Source: Macrophomina tecta
Lineage: Eukaryota; Ascomycota; Dothideomycetes; Botryosphaeriales; Botryosphaeriaceae
Assembly (NCBI GenBank): GCA_024180945.1
Contig: JAKSGN010000007.1
Coordinates: 2,418,001 to 2,482,000 of the forward strand
Length of the DNA: 64,000 nt
Reading direction: 5' to 3'
Shown: piece by piece, positions 10,533 through 22,870 of the stretch
Position numbering within the stretch: position 1 is the first letter of the stretch
Layout: each line of letters opens with the position of its first letter
Program-made: the position numbers and the translations under genes
Notes under the pieces: model-generated
Seen by the model: only the letters and a program-made list of their open reading frames with translations
Told to the model about the DNA's origin: nothing
The model's database searches: none

Positions 10533-11226
10533 CTGTCAAACTGAACTACTATTGGCTGCTGCAAATACCATTAGGTAGGTTTACGTATTCAAGCTGAGAC
10601 ATGACATCAGCGACAAGGAGTCTGGCTGCCACAGCAACACCATCCAAGTCCACGGGTACAGTTATCCGATTCTGCTAGTCGCCCTTCGACTCTCCCGTGG
10701 TCACTTCATGTGAATAGCAAGACCGAGCCGGGGAGCAGTTCCAAAAACCTGCCCGGCCAGAGTCTGCGCAGAGGCGCAGGCGAGTAGTGCGCGACTGGTC
10801 ACCGAGGATCACGTACAATAATCTTCTGCGGACTCCATAACTCATAACAGGGATACGCATATGTGCGACTTCAATATGCCGGGAAATTGTAGCTTTAGTT
10901 CAGCGACTGCGAAATATTTATTTGCTATGCAGGGCTACATTAGTGAGATATGCAACGAGCTCAGAACACCAGCGGCAGACAATGGAGGAAACGGGATATC
11001 TTGGAGTAATGCACAAGGAGAGAGGCAATATGATTTATAGGACAGCAACCACTCAAAAATGATAATACAGAAAAGCTCAACACGAGGAAAGGTATTTCCA
11101 ACTCCAATTCGATGCTGGCAGGTTGTAAGCAGAACACTCAAGCCGGGAGGTGCTGAATGTATAAAATATTGAACTGAGAAGTGATTCAATGAAAACACCT
11201 GCTATTCCGTTTGTGCTGTGCAGATC
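10533..11226. other. Intergenic region
   Basis: No supported gene. This is the 3' flank of the BTB gene on one side and the upstream flank of the hypothetical ORF on the other. Confidence 0.4.
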
Positions 11227-13642
11227 CTATGCAAGAAACCCTCTTCGGTCATTTCTTGCCCTTTCGCCGGTGTACGCATCGAGCTTGACAGCATGCATGA
11301 CGACTTCGACGCGTGACTCTCCCTCATAGCGCGTTGGCTGGACTCGGAGCCTCCACTGACCCTTCGCAACAATCCATTCGGTGGCCGACTCATCGCCCAT
11401 CCCAATCTTGCCGTCGGCGTTCGAGCGCATCAAGTGGGCAAAGAGGCTTGACTGCGGATCCGTGGGCAAGCCAACTTCACGCTCGCGCCTGTCGACATGG
11501 AGAGGAAGTCGGTCCAGGCTTATGTACGCATCAGGTCCGATCGCGACCTTGACCCTGTCACCGCTTACGCCTGAGTTCGCGGGGCTGGCAGGCTGAGCCG
11601 CCACGCCTCCGCCTGTTTGCATCATCATGAGACCAAGAGGTTGAGTTGCTGGTAGGCCCATCTTACTGGCGATAACCTGGAAGAGGCTGGCAATGCGAGC
11701 CTTTGTATCACCGTAAAAGGCAATGCGCATTGCTTGGATATCGATCCGGGCCGACTCGCCCGAGGTTTCAAGTATGAGCTCATGAGTAGATTCATCGGCA
11801 TAAGGTCGGGCGTATGTTACCCAGCCTGCCCGGGGGCTTCCTCCTACGCTTGGTGATGGTCCTGCAGCTGGAGTTGCCGCTGCGCTGGAGCTGGACTCGG
11901 CACCAGAGTCCACGTCAGGAGCGAACGAAACACCTGATTGGCGAATGTCATCCAGCCGCATTAGGATTTCTGACTTTTCTCTGGCAAGATTGTACATGAT
12001 TTCGCAGGGTAGAAGCTTTTGCTCGAGCCCCTTGAAATGGAAGTAACGCGCATCGCGAATTAGATCAGCCCGATGGCCTTCATCACGAACATGAAGGGGA
12101 TAGCCTTGGAGCAGGCGTAGAAGATCTGCAAAAGTGTCGCCGGATCGATTTGGCACAGATGGCGGTAAGATCGACGGTGGTCGTAGCAATGTCTGACGGT
12201 CCAGTCCGGGAAAGACTTCCTGCGGCGTGGTAAAGAAATGAGCGAAACCCAGGGAAAAGAAGTTGGGGGAGTCTCCGGGTCCTGAGAAGAGATCACGCGG
12301 TATTTGAAAATCGCGGCCGCCGATCTGGATGAAGATCTCGGACTTGAAAAGCTGTTGCGTCAATCGGGGGAGGCTGTAGAATTGTGCGTCGGCGAATAAA
12401 CGCACAAAGTGCTCTCCGTCTCGCGGCCGGACGAAATAGCCTTGGAGGTGAAGCGAAATGTCCCTGAAGGTGGCCGGGTCGCGGTCGATGTAGAGCGTTT
12501 TCACGTCACCTGCTCTACCGCTGGGGTTATTGTAGAGCTGCTCAGCAAAGAAATGCGAGAAGTATGAGGGTGCTCTGGCGGCCTTAGCATGCCTTCCACA
12601 CGGAAGAGGATTTTGCATTGGTGCTTGACTTACCGTCGGACGAAATGGAGGCTCCTGAGAGCCTAAATAGTTCATTTCCTATTTGTATAGGAAAGACTTT
12701 GCCGGCAGGGAGAATTGCGGAATATTTGTTTCCGATCTCAGCAATCCTCCGCGACCGCGCGGCGGCAGTTTGGGTGGCATTGGAGGCATTTGCGGCTCCT
12801 GCGAGGGCAGCCTGCCCTGCGGGCTGACCAGCAAAGGTCACGGTGGTGCTTCTTGCAGCATTGCCCAACGGTTCCGGCGAGCCACCTGACGTGTTGACAA
12901 ACGAAGCCGCTTGGGTTACGGTGGGGCTTTCATCGGCCACGGAGGACGAGCGCGAGGTTGCAGTACGCTTGGCGACAGGCTCCTGTACAGCGTCGTTTCC
13001 GTATGGGAGCGCGGCAGAGGAGCCAATCGAGGCCGATTCGGAGCGGTCCTTTCTCTTCATGACCGACTGGGCCGAGGCCGAAGTGGATTCGCGAGCCGGC
13101 GGCGGAAGGAAAGCAGACGGGAGGGCGGAGAAACGGAGGGGTGCAGACTGGGCATCCAGAAAGGGGGAGCCGGCGGCGGGAGTAAGCAGAGGACTGTTGA
13201 CGCTGAGACTGGGATCCGAGGCAGAAATAGCGTGCGGAAAGCTAAAATCCTGGCCGGGAGGTTGGTACTGGGCCCGGGACAGCTCGCCCTGGGGCTCGTA
13301 GAAGTCGGCAACGTCGGTGAAGTCGATGGCGTTCTCCCAGTCCCAGAACTCCGAGGTGGTGGCCGAGCGCGGGGCGTGGTCCCGCGATGAGGGCGCGGCT
13401 CGCGCTGGCTGGGCTGGGGCGGTGGCAGCCTGCGGGTGGCCGTGAGAGCTGCTGTGTGGTGTTGCGAACCCCGAGGAGCTGGCTGGGGTGGCTACCTGGC
13501 CGGAGGACTGGAGACTCGACCGGCGCTCGACGTGCCGTGAGGCATTGCGTCGCGCTGTGTGTTGAGCGTCTTGGTCAGCGCTGAGAGCAAAGTGCCGTGT
13601 GGAGACGGGCTGCTTGGTACCGCTGCGGGATTGGCCCGACAT
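11227..13642 (-). CDS. BTB/POZ domain protein, Whi2-like
   Basis: Likely a cytosolic stress or nutrient-signalling adaptor of the Whi2/KCTD-like class: BTB domains mediate oligomerisation and partner binding. Two exons: 13642-12634 and 12572-11227, about 784 residues. Residues 1-300 are a disordered Ser/Ala/Pro-rich tail containing KRKD and basic patches. The BTB core starts at FPIQIGNELFRLSGASISSD and continues APSYFSHFFAEQL after the intron, then LYIDRDPATFRDISLHLQGY. A second BTB-like segment (IFIQIGGRDFQIPRDLFSG) and a C-terminal beta-rich domain with DRLPLHVDRR follow. The donor is GTAAGT. The acceptor that restores SSDAPSYF is GAG rather than YAG (12574-12573 on the minus strand, right after a CAG), an oddity worth confirming with RNA. 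Assignment to Whi2 is by domain layout only. Confidence 0.85.
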
Positions 13643-14820
13643 GCCGCCCGCCTATTTTGCCCCAACCTCGTTGCCGGCCTCGTCCCTGTCTCCTCGCACT
13701 GCTGTTGCGCCCGCGCGCCAGGCGGAGGGCAGGCGCGTGGAAGATGAATTCGGCGCGCAGCCGGCAGTACTTTTAACCAGCAGTCTGGTTGCCGGCTCCT
13801 TCAATCCGATTGAGTACTAGGGCGCACGATGCAGCAGTTGTTTGGACGGGATCCTCTCGTCCTTCGGCTGTCAGACGCAGAATAAGCCATGCCTACACAT
13901 GCCCCCCTCGAGCCTATATATCCATTCCACGGCGCCCCGGTACCCTTCGGCCTGCAGTGGCAATGCTTCTAAAATCCGTCTCCTTCACGGCGCTCCAGCG
14001 ACTTCCGCCTGATAGCGAGCGCCGCCTAGCACGAGCTAGGTTGCGCCGGAGCGTTCTCGAAAAGAGAAAGCGCTGACAATGCTCTCTATCCGTCAGCACC
14101 TCGGCCGGCGGAGGTGACGGCAGGAAGGACGCGGTAGGGCTGTGCTTACTGCCGCACTTTGGCTGTGCAGCCGTGTCACGAACGCGCGTAAGCAGCATCC
14201 CTATGATTAATTTCACCTCCCTCTCCCGTATTTCGACCTGAGTGGCTATTTTCTAGGGCCGCCGATGCGTTCTTTCCTTCCGAAACCAGTAGCCGAAGCT
14301 CTGACGCCGCCCAGCCCGAGGACTATACGCACAACGGGGCGTTGAGCTCCCGTTCGGCGCCCACGGCCGTCGCTCTTCGCCGCGAGATCCCGCCGCCGCC
14401 CGAAGGCTGTGCTGCATCGCTGCCGCTTCGGTTCCGGGCGGTAACAGACTGTGCTCTCACTGGCCCAACTTTATCGCAACGTTTCCCGATGAGCTACTTC
14501 ACTTCTCGCAGCCAGCCCACCAGCCCGCCCATGGCGCGGTGCAGCTGTGAACTGTGCCACTGCGCTGTTCGGTGACGCCATTCTTCGGGCGCACTTAGCC
14601 ACGCGCGACGTGACGAGCATAATCTCCGCCTCTAATGTTACGGACGTACGCGTATTTACGAGACTGTTGCTCCAACACTACGAATGGGTATCCCCACGAC
14701 GATCGTCCTGCTCACCAGTCCAAAGCTTCTACCGCTCCTGCATGACCACTCCGAACTTGAAATGCTCGTGCGGCCCTCCGGTCTGCATCCTCGGCCTTCG
14801 CGCCCTATTCCTTCATTCAA
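13643..14820. other. Intergenic region, promoter of the BTB gene
   Basis: About 1.2 kb between two minus-strand genes, with no coding signal. A TATATA run at 13915-13920 lies about 275 bp upstream of the BTB start and may serve as a TATA element. Confidence 0.45.
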
Positions 14821-15733
14821 TCAAGTCTTCAAAATGTTAGGGTCATACTCCTGTCCAGTTGCCTCCTTGATCTTCTCATTCGCCTTCTTGAATGCTTCTC
14901 TTTCATGCAAGCGGTCCACATAAGCGTGAAGCTTCGGGTATTTCTCCTTGGTCAAGCCGGCGCGCAGCGTAGCAGCCTCCAGCGGGTAGCTCATCAAGAT
15001 GTCGGCGGCGGTAATATCCTTGCCACACAAGTAATCGCCACCAGAAGTCGCCAACTGCTGCTCCAAGAAGCCAAGGTGCGTTTTAAAATTTGGCTCCAAG
15101 AAAGCACTCTCAACCCGTCCTGCGATGGCCTTGGTGATTGGCTTGATGAAGAAGGGAACGGGCGCGGTCTTGATCACTACAGAGAGTCAAAAGGGCAAAT
15201 CCTAAGACGGATCTGGGAGTCATACTGTACAGCAGCAGCGAGAAAACCATCAGCGGCATGATACTTCCCTCTGCATAATGCATCAGGAAACGGTAGCGGA
15301 TCCAGGCTTCAGTCTCGCCACCAATCTGGCCTTCCTTGCCCTCAACGTAACGCGCTGGAACCAGCCATTTCCCGAAATACTCCGTAAGATACTCCGTGAT
15401 GGCACCCGACTCGGCAAGCATGATTGGTTTGTCCGCGCCAGGGCCCTGGATACCTACGACTGGGGACTTGCCAAGCGGGTGCACCTCCTTGAGCTCTGGC
15501 GGCGCAAGCTTGTCATTTGTCCGCTTGAAGACCTTGAGTTCGTAGTCAATCTCCATCTCTTCGAGCAGCCAGAGGATGCGGTGTGACCGAGACTTGTCAA
15601 GCCTGTGAGGTTGTTACTCTTGAGCCCATCATGGGTGAATTTGAACCCTATTATGCATGCACGAATGACTCGCGGGTTCCGCTTGTACTGACCAGTAGAG
15701 GGTAACCTTGGCATTCTGTTGTTCTGTGGTCAT
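14821..15733 (-). CDS. Glutathione S-transferase
   Basis: Conjugates glutathione to electrophiles or reduces peroxides in the cytosol. Three exons: 15733-15693, 15602-15226 and 15176-14821, giving 257 residues. The thioredoxin-fold N-terminus reads VTLYW then LDKSRSHRILWLLEEM across the first intron, followed by NDKLAPPELKEVHPLGKSPV (cis-Pro) and the glutathione gamma-Glu site MLAESGAI. The C-terminal helical domain contains GDYLCGKDITAADILMSYPL, the conserved N-capping box and hydrophobic staple of GSTs. Introns are GT-AG of 90 and 49 nt. The fungal subgroup resembles the Ure2/GTT1-like cytosolic enzymes; the physiological substrate cannot be deduced. It is transcribed divergently from the complex I subunit gene. 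Confidence 0.93.
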
Positions 15734-16183
15734 CTTGGGGTTGTTGGAAGCAGAGATTCTTGCGGACTGGATATTGGAAACCACACAATGGAGGAAGGGC
15801 GGTGCGCCGACTCGCAATGCAGATTTAAGATGAGGAGCTACGGATATTCGATAGCCGACACTAGCAACAAAGTGCCTAGGCACCGGACGCCAATTGCAAA
15901 TGAGGATGGTCTTCTGGAACGTCACATGCAAACCTTTCCCGTTCAGTTCAAGAGGTGCTGATTGAGGTATGATAGCCGAGTGAGACCAGATCCTGGTGGA
16001 AGCTGGTGAAGTGGACATGCAGGGTTAGGGTGCCCTTGGATCGAGCCGTGGATTGCGTATCGCAAGATCACGTGGCTTGGAGCACCGGAAGAATCCCGGC
16101 TGCGGCGAATGGTTGGCTTGCTATTACAGCTGGAGCACGACCGCGACCACACTGTACCTGCTCGCCCCACGACATCCCCCACC
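15734..16183. promoter_or_regulatory. Bidirectional promoter region between GST and NDUFB4-like genes
   Basis: The 450 bp between two divergent start codons must hold both promoters and both leaders. I see no clear TATA box near either start. A CAAT-type element (CCAAT complement, ATTGG) is present near 15772-15776 and GATTG-like motifs nearby. Shared regulation is inference from the layout. Confidence 0.4.
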
Positions 16184-16766
16184 ATGGCAGGCGATCACCA
16201 CAGTACGTTGACTTTTCGACCCTGCGCGGGCCTCTCCATCGTTGATTGATGACATTGGGCTGACACAGCGCGTTCCCGCAGTTCTCCACGAAGACCCGGC
16301 GTTGGTCAAGTACGCCAGTACGACTCCCTCCCGCATCGCGGCCGCCTACTCGCGCGCGCGCATGCCCACCCGGTTGATGAATCTGACCCCTCTACAGACC
16401 TTTCTCCCAACCGTTACAAGTACTTCCGCTGGACTCCCAAGACCGCTTGGATCTCCTTCTGGGTCGCCGTTGCCGTGCCGAGCGTCGTCGGAATCATTGC
16501 ATACAGGACCGATGTGAGTGGGAACCTTGCGTGGCTGTTGTTGCAGAATTCTAGAGGACACCAATGCGAAGATGGGAGCGTTCTGCATGCCACAGACGGA
16601 TGATGGATGCCCCGGGACAGCAATGGGGGCTGAGACCGCTGGCTTACAAGCCCAGTCGGAATGGACCTTCACAAAATTTCACTTTGGACAACAGGCTGAC
16701 GCTGCAGTACAGGGCAAGTATGAGTTCCGCGGCAAGCGCAGGGGAGACGCCATCAAGGAGTTCTAA
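16184..16766 (+). CDS. Mitochondrial complex I subunit, NDUFB4/B15 type
   Basis: Accessory single-pass subunit of NADH:ubiquinone oxidoreductase in the inner mitochondrial membrane. Four small exons: 16184-16202, 16282-16317, 16398-16513 and 16713-16766, giving 74 residues, the usual size of the fungal subunit. The product starts MAGDHH, then DPALVKYA, then NRYKYFRWTPKTAW leading into one membrane helix (about residues 34-53), and ends with the conserved basic tail GKYEFRGKRRGDAIKEF. All junctions are GT-AG and keep frame; the first two introns have GTAC donors and the third (199 nt) is long for this genome. Small multi-exon genes of this kind are easily missed by ORF finders. Confidence 0.9.
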
Positions 16767-17661
16767 GCGAGATACCAATGTCAATACACGTCGGCTTTGA
16801 TTTGCTCCTCTATACCAAAATAAGGATCGTCCGCTTTGTGAATAGAAGGCATATATGGATTCGTCGGTAGGTAGCGTCCGGCGTCGTGTCTCGGAAAGAC
16901 GCCATTGGCCATGGGGACAGGTCAATAGTTTCCGGCAAGATGGACTGTAATTGCTTTTTGCGCGAGCGATCTCAAGGAAGACATGATGACAAGGTCACTT
17001 GGTGCCTTTTTCCTTGGAACTCAAAAACTGTGACCAGAAGTTATTCGTGAGCTATCTCACGCAACCCCCACGCGGTAGGTCTGGCATGACTATGCGGCTG
17101 CTCAACATGTAAGACTGTGCATGAGGTCATGGGGTCCAGTAAAATGTCTTGTATTCATGGTGACGGAACGCTTCCGCCAGGGAAAACTCGACAACTGCAG
17201 CAATAGGACCTCGGGAAGCGGATGACAAAGAGGCGCGTGCGGTTTAGTGGCAGTAACGCCGGGCGAATCCGGCTCTCGAGTGCTGGCGAGGACTGCTGAT
17301 TCAGGTGCCGCGAATCTTTGTTGCTCAGTAATTCCCGAAAGCAGTCAAAACATGGCATGCGGGGTAGCCAGTGACGAGCGCAGGGCGGCCATCAGGGACG
17401 TCAATAGGTCTCAGCTGCAAAAAATGGCGGCAATGCGGGCATCGGAGGGCTCCAAATGGCAACTGGGTCCGTCTGCGATCCGCGCCAAGTGATGACGGTA
17501 AAGCCGAAGCCCCCACTCGTAGAGGAAAGGCTGGCCACCGCAGCGCGGGCGGACGCTTTGCACCATAACCGCCTGACAAATCTACCAGTCGACCAAGATG
17601 GCCCGGCCGACGCGGGCGGCTCCTCGTTCCATGGCGCATTCTGCTCTGAAAAGTGCGCGAC
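16767..17661. other. Intergenic region
   Basis: No gene recognised between the complex I subunit and the OSGIN-like gene. Several open frames at 17.3-17.7 kb lie in GC-rich leader sequence. Confidence 0.45.
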
Positions 17662-19379
17662 ATGGCAAACAACAGACTCCGGGACGTCGACACCGTGATT
17701 GTGGGTAAGTTTCGGCCCGCATCTGCTCATCAGGTCGCTCGCGCACCTCTATAGCTTCTAGTCCAACGCTTGTCGGCTGACGCAATGCACCTGCTTTCTT
17801 GCGAATTGCAGGTAACGGGCCCTCGGCGTTGATCCTGTCTTATATCCTACACGGACACATCCCATACTACACTCGTCCACACCACGATCCGCTCCTCCAT
17901 GCGAAGCTAGAGTCCCGTCGCACCCTGCTCGACCTTACGCCAGACCTCTACGCACATTTTCTGTCTTCACTGCGCTACTCGACTCAGGCGCTTCCTATCA
18001 ACACCCTTCTCGATACACTGATCCGTCCCAATGCCGACACTGAGATTGATCCGGAATCCTGCGTCGCATGGCGGTACGAGCCAGACAAGGCGGTCTCACA
18101 CGTCGCCCTAGGGAATTCCAGACATGCTGGAGGTCAATGGGCCGACAAACCAGTGTCGGCCAGCAGTGAAATTGGTACGCTGAGCTATGCGGAGATGCTC
18201 TCGTTACCCGGATACTCTTTTGCGGACCATTGGAAAGCAATGAACGGGGAAGCGCTGCCACACTTTTTGCGCCCCACTCGGGCGCAGGTAGCCGCGTATT
18301 ACGAGGCATATCCGCGAGCTGTCGGCATCGCAGAGTCCATCCAAAACTGCGTCGAGGTCTCTCACGTTTCGAGGACTACGGACGGCTTCTACATCGGATC
18401 CCATGACATCCGGTGCAAGCATCTCGTGCTGGGTTCGGGTATTTTCTCCGTTAATATCTCACCGCCGCCACTTCTGGCCCCATTATGTGGTGTGCACAAC
18501 ATAACAAAGCCTTTACTGGTTATAGGCTCAGGCTTTTCCGCAGCAGACGTCATAATCTCGACGCCTCCTCACCGGAAGATTATCCACATGTTCAATTGGA
18601 AGCCAGAGGAACGCCCGTCACCTTTGCGAGGCTGTCATCACCAGGCTTACCCAGAATACGCCGGCATTTATAGACAGATGAAGCTTGCCGCTCTGTCTTC
18701 GTCAAAGTCCAAGCCGCCTGCGTCACCACTGATGAAGAAGAGGAACAATCCCTTCTTTACCCACCGGGACTGGACCACCGTCTATGAAGGTATCCCGAAT
18801 GGAAACATCGTAGACATCGCCTTTGTGGAAGACTTTGCCAAGGTCACCATGCGCCTGGAATCAGACGAAATCATTGAGCGCGCCGTGGGCGGAATTGAGT
18901 ACGTCGTCGGAAGGCGCGGGTCTCTCGATTACCTCGATGACTCGCTCCGCTCCGAAGTTGTCAGCCCCACCGTAGGCCAAGAGGACGAAGAGGAAGAAAA
19001 CTCGGCCTCGGGCCTGATCTCCGGCCGAACCCTGCGTGAAAAGGCCGAGACGGATCTGGAAGTCGCGCGCTCTGTCTTTATCATTGGCAGCCTGACTGGC
19101 GACTCGCTGGTCCGGCATGCCTTCGGTGCTTGTGCTTATGCCGCTGGCAAGATCCTCGATGCGAAGCACGAATTCGCCGAGGAACACAACTGCGCAGCGG
19201 CTGCTGCAAAGACAGAAATGCCGACTCCACCCAGGAGTCCGGTCCAGAAAGGGGTCAATAGCCACTCGCGGAACGGAAGCAGCCCAAGGATTAGACCGAA
19301 CGGTGTAAGCCATCATGACCTCCACCTTGACCGGAGAAAGCTGCCGCGTGCAATGGTCCTCCAGAGTGCGGAGAGATAG
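17662..19379 (+). CDS. OSGIN-like FAD/NAD(P)-binding protein
   Basis: Flavin-dependent oxidoreductase-like protein related to the oxidative stress-induced growth inhibitor (OSGIN) and FMO-type families; the reaction is unknown. Two exons: 17662-17704 and 17812-19379, 536 residues. The start MANNRLRDVD leads directly into the dinucleotide-binding strand VIVGNGPSALILSYIL, whose Gly codon is split by the intron; this fixes the start well. A second Rossmann motif is VIGSGFSAADVI (about residue 240). The OSGIN-type segment HMFNWKPEERPSPLRGCHHQ and an ATG-like region (SVFIIGSLTGDSLVRHAFGA) near the C-terminus complete the fold. The last 60 residues are polar and disordered. No signal peptide or membrane segment is visible. 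Confidence 0.9.
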
Positions 19380-20704
19380 TAGAGAGGGGAGGATCGTCTA
19401 TTGATACAAAAGCTTGCGATACTCTTGTTTTTTTTATGTCGGGCGTTTTCTTGGCGGTATAGATATTTTGGACCGTTGACGACCCTTGTCTCGGCGAGTC
19501 TTTATTCTTTTGTAGACAGATTGTGTAGAAGCGATTCACCTAATGGATCCATTCCTATGCACCCCAAATGCTTCATCTCAAAAAAAAAAAAAAAAAAAAA
19601 AAACACCCATTTCCGTGAGTCGCCTTGCAACGATGCAGCGCCAAATGCATGCAACCCCAAAAGTAAGACGTCTTTTACCAAATTCAATAACAATACGTCC
19701 GTTTTCTCATCGTCATTAAAACAGTATCTAGTCGGTCGTCTGGACAAGAGCGTGGTGAGAATTTGGTGATATGTCCAGCCGGACGGCTGCGCCTACCCCC
19801 GTTGAACGCGTTTCGTCAAATATCAAAAACTCAAACGCTTGATTTTCATGCTGTAATAGAGCGAGCCTTTAGCTGCTTTTCGGGATACAGAAAGCCATAT
19901 ATTTTCGCTTGTCGTTAGGAAGGGCATCTACAAGCCATTGTGTATTTAGGCTGCTTAGGGACGGAACCTAGATCAACACTCCGAATCCCATCTCACCGAG
20001 GAAAGGCAGAGCGGCTTGGCTAAGATAACAGGCCGCATAGGAAATCGTTCTTCACATCATGGGGTTGTCATACATCATGCGACGCGTGACGTAAGTACAC
20101 GCTCTGCTCATCTGACCCGAAACGCAGTCAAGAGCAGCGAGGACGAAATTATCAGCCTCTTTGCGAATCTCAAAATGTTGTCTACCGCGCTTATGGAGTC
20201 GGCGGCGAATGTGGAGAGTCTGCACCAATCAGTTTGCAGGCAAAGATCGTACGTTGCGGACTAAGAAAAGAGGCTTAGAGGAGGCTTGAAATAAGCCATC
20301 TCGGATACGCTTCCCTGATCGTCCGAGACGTTACGCGGAGCACAGCCGTATTGGGTCACGACGGCGCAGCAGCCGAAAGCGTGACATGGGACGGGATTCG
20401 CTTACTGCACGGCATCTTGCGGATAGCGCGCCGACGGACTGCCGAGTCTGACGACACTACAATCGCGATGCCTTTCGAGCGCATTCTGTGGGAGCAATGG
20501 GAGACCCTCGACTGTTGGACGCGAAACGTGTGTGTCGCAGCACGGATGCTCGGCAAGCGCAGGAGTTTGTCCCGCCGCGCCCGGCCTGTGCTTCTTCGCG
20601 ACGATGACGGCAGGCTATGCTCCATCCAGCCAGACAATAATTACGAAGAGCAACGACACGCATAACAAGCAAGAAGCAATACTCTAATCCATTATTAACG
20701 AATC
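19380..20704. other. Intergenic region with poly(A) tract
   Basis: 3' flank of the OSGIN-like gene and promoter of the sterol isomerase gene. A 23-bp pure A tract lies at 19580-19602. Short frames at 20.0-20.7 kb show no family signal. Confidence 0.45.
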
Positions 20705-21872
20705 ATGGCAGCCACGCTTAACGACCTTATTACGTCCAAGCTCCCAGCTCTCTTTGGCTGCGACGGCTTCCTCCCTCTCGCTGCCGATTGCTACTCAGCA
20801 TCCCCTTCTCCTCCGGCGGCGCCGCCCTCCGACCCAATCGTATCCGCAGCTTCCATGATGGCAGAGTCCGCGGCAGCAGCCTTCGAGCCGGCCCTGGAGG
20901 CCCCAATCGAGATCAACGCCACGAAGATCCCTCACCCGCCGCATCCTTACTACCCCCTTGAGGTCGAGATTGTAGGATACCTGGCCAATGACCTCACAGT
21001 GCCCCAGCTGCTGGCGTCCTTTGCGGCTGGTTGCGCCGGAATCTTTTTGGTGACATACCTCGCCGCGAAGAAGATGAAGCCGACACTGCGCGGATCAGAG
21101 CTTCTGCAGATATTGTGGTTCGTGCTGTGTAAGTGGGCCGCTGCGTAACGCCAGGTTGGAGCATAGCTAATATCACGTCACAGGTGGTTGCATTCACTTC
21201 TTCTTTGAAGGCAAGAAGACTCCTTGATCACGTAACGGTCGATTCGACACACCATCTGACAACCATGATTAGGCTTCTATGTCTACAACTTCAGGAGACT
21301 GGGAGGCTCGAAGCACCTGTTCGGGCAGTTGTGGAAAGAATATGCGCTCTCCGACTCGCGCTACTTGACACAGGACCCCTTCGTGCTTTGCATGGAGTCC
21401 ATCACCGCTGTAGGAGAGGCAACATCGTGCATTGAAGAAGCGGAGCTAACTTAAGCTTGAATTTAAGGTGTGCTGGGGCCCGCTTTCCTTCGTCGTCGCA
21501 CATATGATTGCTACCGAGCACCCTCTCCGATACCCTCTCCAGGCAATCGTCTCCCTCGGACAGCTGTACGGCGACGTGCTGTACTACGCGACGGCCATGT
21601 TCGATCATTTGATCATGAACCTGAACTACTCGCGTCCGGAGGTATACTATTTCTGGGGATACTTTGTGCTCATGAACGCCTTTTGGATCATCATTCCAAT
21701 CGGTGAGTACTCTGACCCGTTCGCCGGCGGTGCCAAGCACCTGGAACTGACATTTGCGCCAGTCTTGATTTCCAACAGCATCAGCGCTTCTGGCAGGGCT
21801 TTCAAGGCTTTGGCGAAGGTGGAGAGGTGCCTCAATGCGTCTCCTGCCAGCCCGAGGAAGAAGAACTTGTAG
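20705..21872 (+). CDS. EBP-family sterol isomerase (emopamil-binding protein)
   Basis: Polytopic ER protein of the EXPERA/EBP family; EBP enzymes shift the sterol C8-C9 double bond to C7-C8. Five exons: 20705-21128, 21184-21210, 21273-21409, 21468-21702 and 21763-21872. The N-terminal 80 residues are Ala/Pro-rich. Membrane helices follow: LLASFAAGCAGIFLVTYLAA, LLQILWFVLCGCIHFFFEG, FVLCMESITAVCWGPLSFVV and YFWGYFVLMNAFWIIIPIV. The catalytic pair of EBP (His and Glu four apart) is His146 and Glu150 in HFFFEG; a third conserved acid is the Glu of CMES. The second intron has a GC donor (GCAAGAAG), the third ends in AAG, and the last intron is 60 nt with no in-frame stop, so it could be retained in frame. 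Either EBP proper or an EBP-like paralogue. Confidence 0.9.
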
Positions 21873-22870
21873 GCAGATTCTAGTTGTAGGTTGGTTAACA
21901 ACTTGGACAACGTGATACCAGGGTGGGGTGGAAGCCTAATAGAATTGCATTCGAATCAATCAGTGCCTCAACGAGCGGTGGGCGGTTGCACCCGCTTTTG
22001 TGTAGCACAATGGCGCAGAACTGTATCGGACGGAGTGAAAGACAGCAAAGGGTGATTGGTCCACCATAGAGATCTGCTCTGGACAACGTGGACCAAGCAA
22101 ACCAAGAGTCGTAGCGCCAAGTCGCATGGGCGGATGGAGAGTGCGGTAATCTATCTTAGGAACAGCGGAAGCATATTGCGCGCAAGTGTAGAAGCGTGTG
22201 CGGATGCTCCAGGCTATTGGCGGGGAATGTCTCGGGAGCTGGGGGAAGCAGGTCTGAGCCCGTGCATGGAATTGCGTAGATCTGTCGATAGCTGCTGTTG
22301 ATCTGCCGCCGAGAGCGAGGGCTCCCAAAATAGAGACGACGACAAAGACAGCTGGTAGCGAGCACGCCGACGCTGAAGCAGCGGGATGCGGGCAGATGCA
22401 TGCGGACGCGCGACGCGTGGGAGAAGGCGCGTGGAGGGCTTGGCCCGGCGGAAGAAGCAACAGAAGACTCTAGACGGCGGCGGTGAGGCGTTGGGCGCTG
22501 GCAATGCTGGGCGCGGTCGAGGCAGGTCGTGCGAGGCCGATCTTCACAAGCATGGACTGTTTGTTTGCGCCCAATAGCTCGAGCCAGCCAAAACACCCTC
22601 TCTCGCTCCAGCCACAACACCCGCAATCGCCCTCTGCAACGCCCTGTAGTCCCTGGCCTGCGCCCGAGTTTCAGCGCCGCTGGCGTAAGCGTAGCTGAGA
22701 TCATCGATTCGCAGCCGTGCATCCATCCCTGCAAGCAGTCCCCAGTCCCACATTTGCGCAGCTTGCTTGCAGCCCGCGCAACCAACAGCCCGCCGCCAGA
22801 TCCCACAGCTAGCACACACGGGTCCTGTGGAGCAGCAGCAGCCACCTCGCGCCTACCCTCGCGGGCTTCC
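21873..22870. other. Intergenic region and promoter of the large scaffold gene
   Basis: 3' flank of the sterol isomerase gene, then C/T-rich leader of the next gene. Long frames on both strands here are GC-driven and carry no motifs. Confidence 0.45.
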
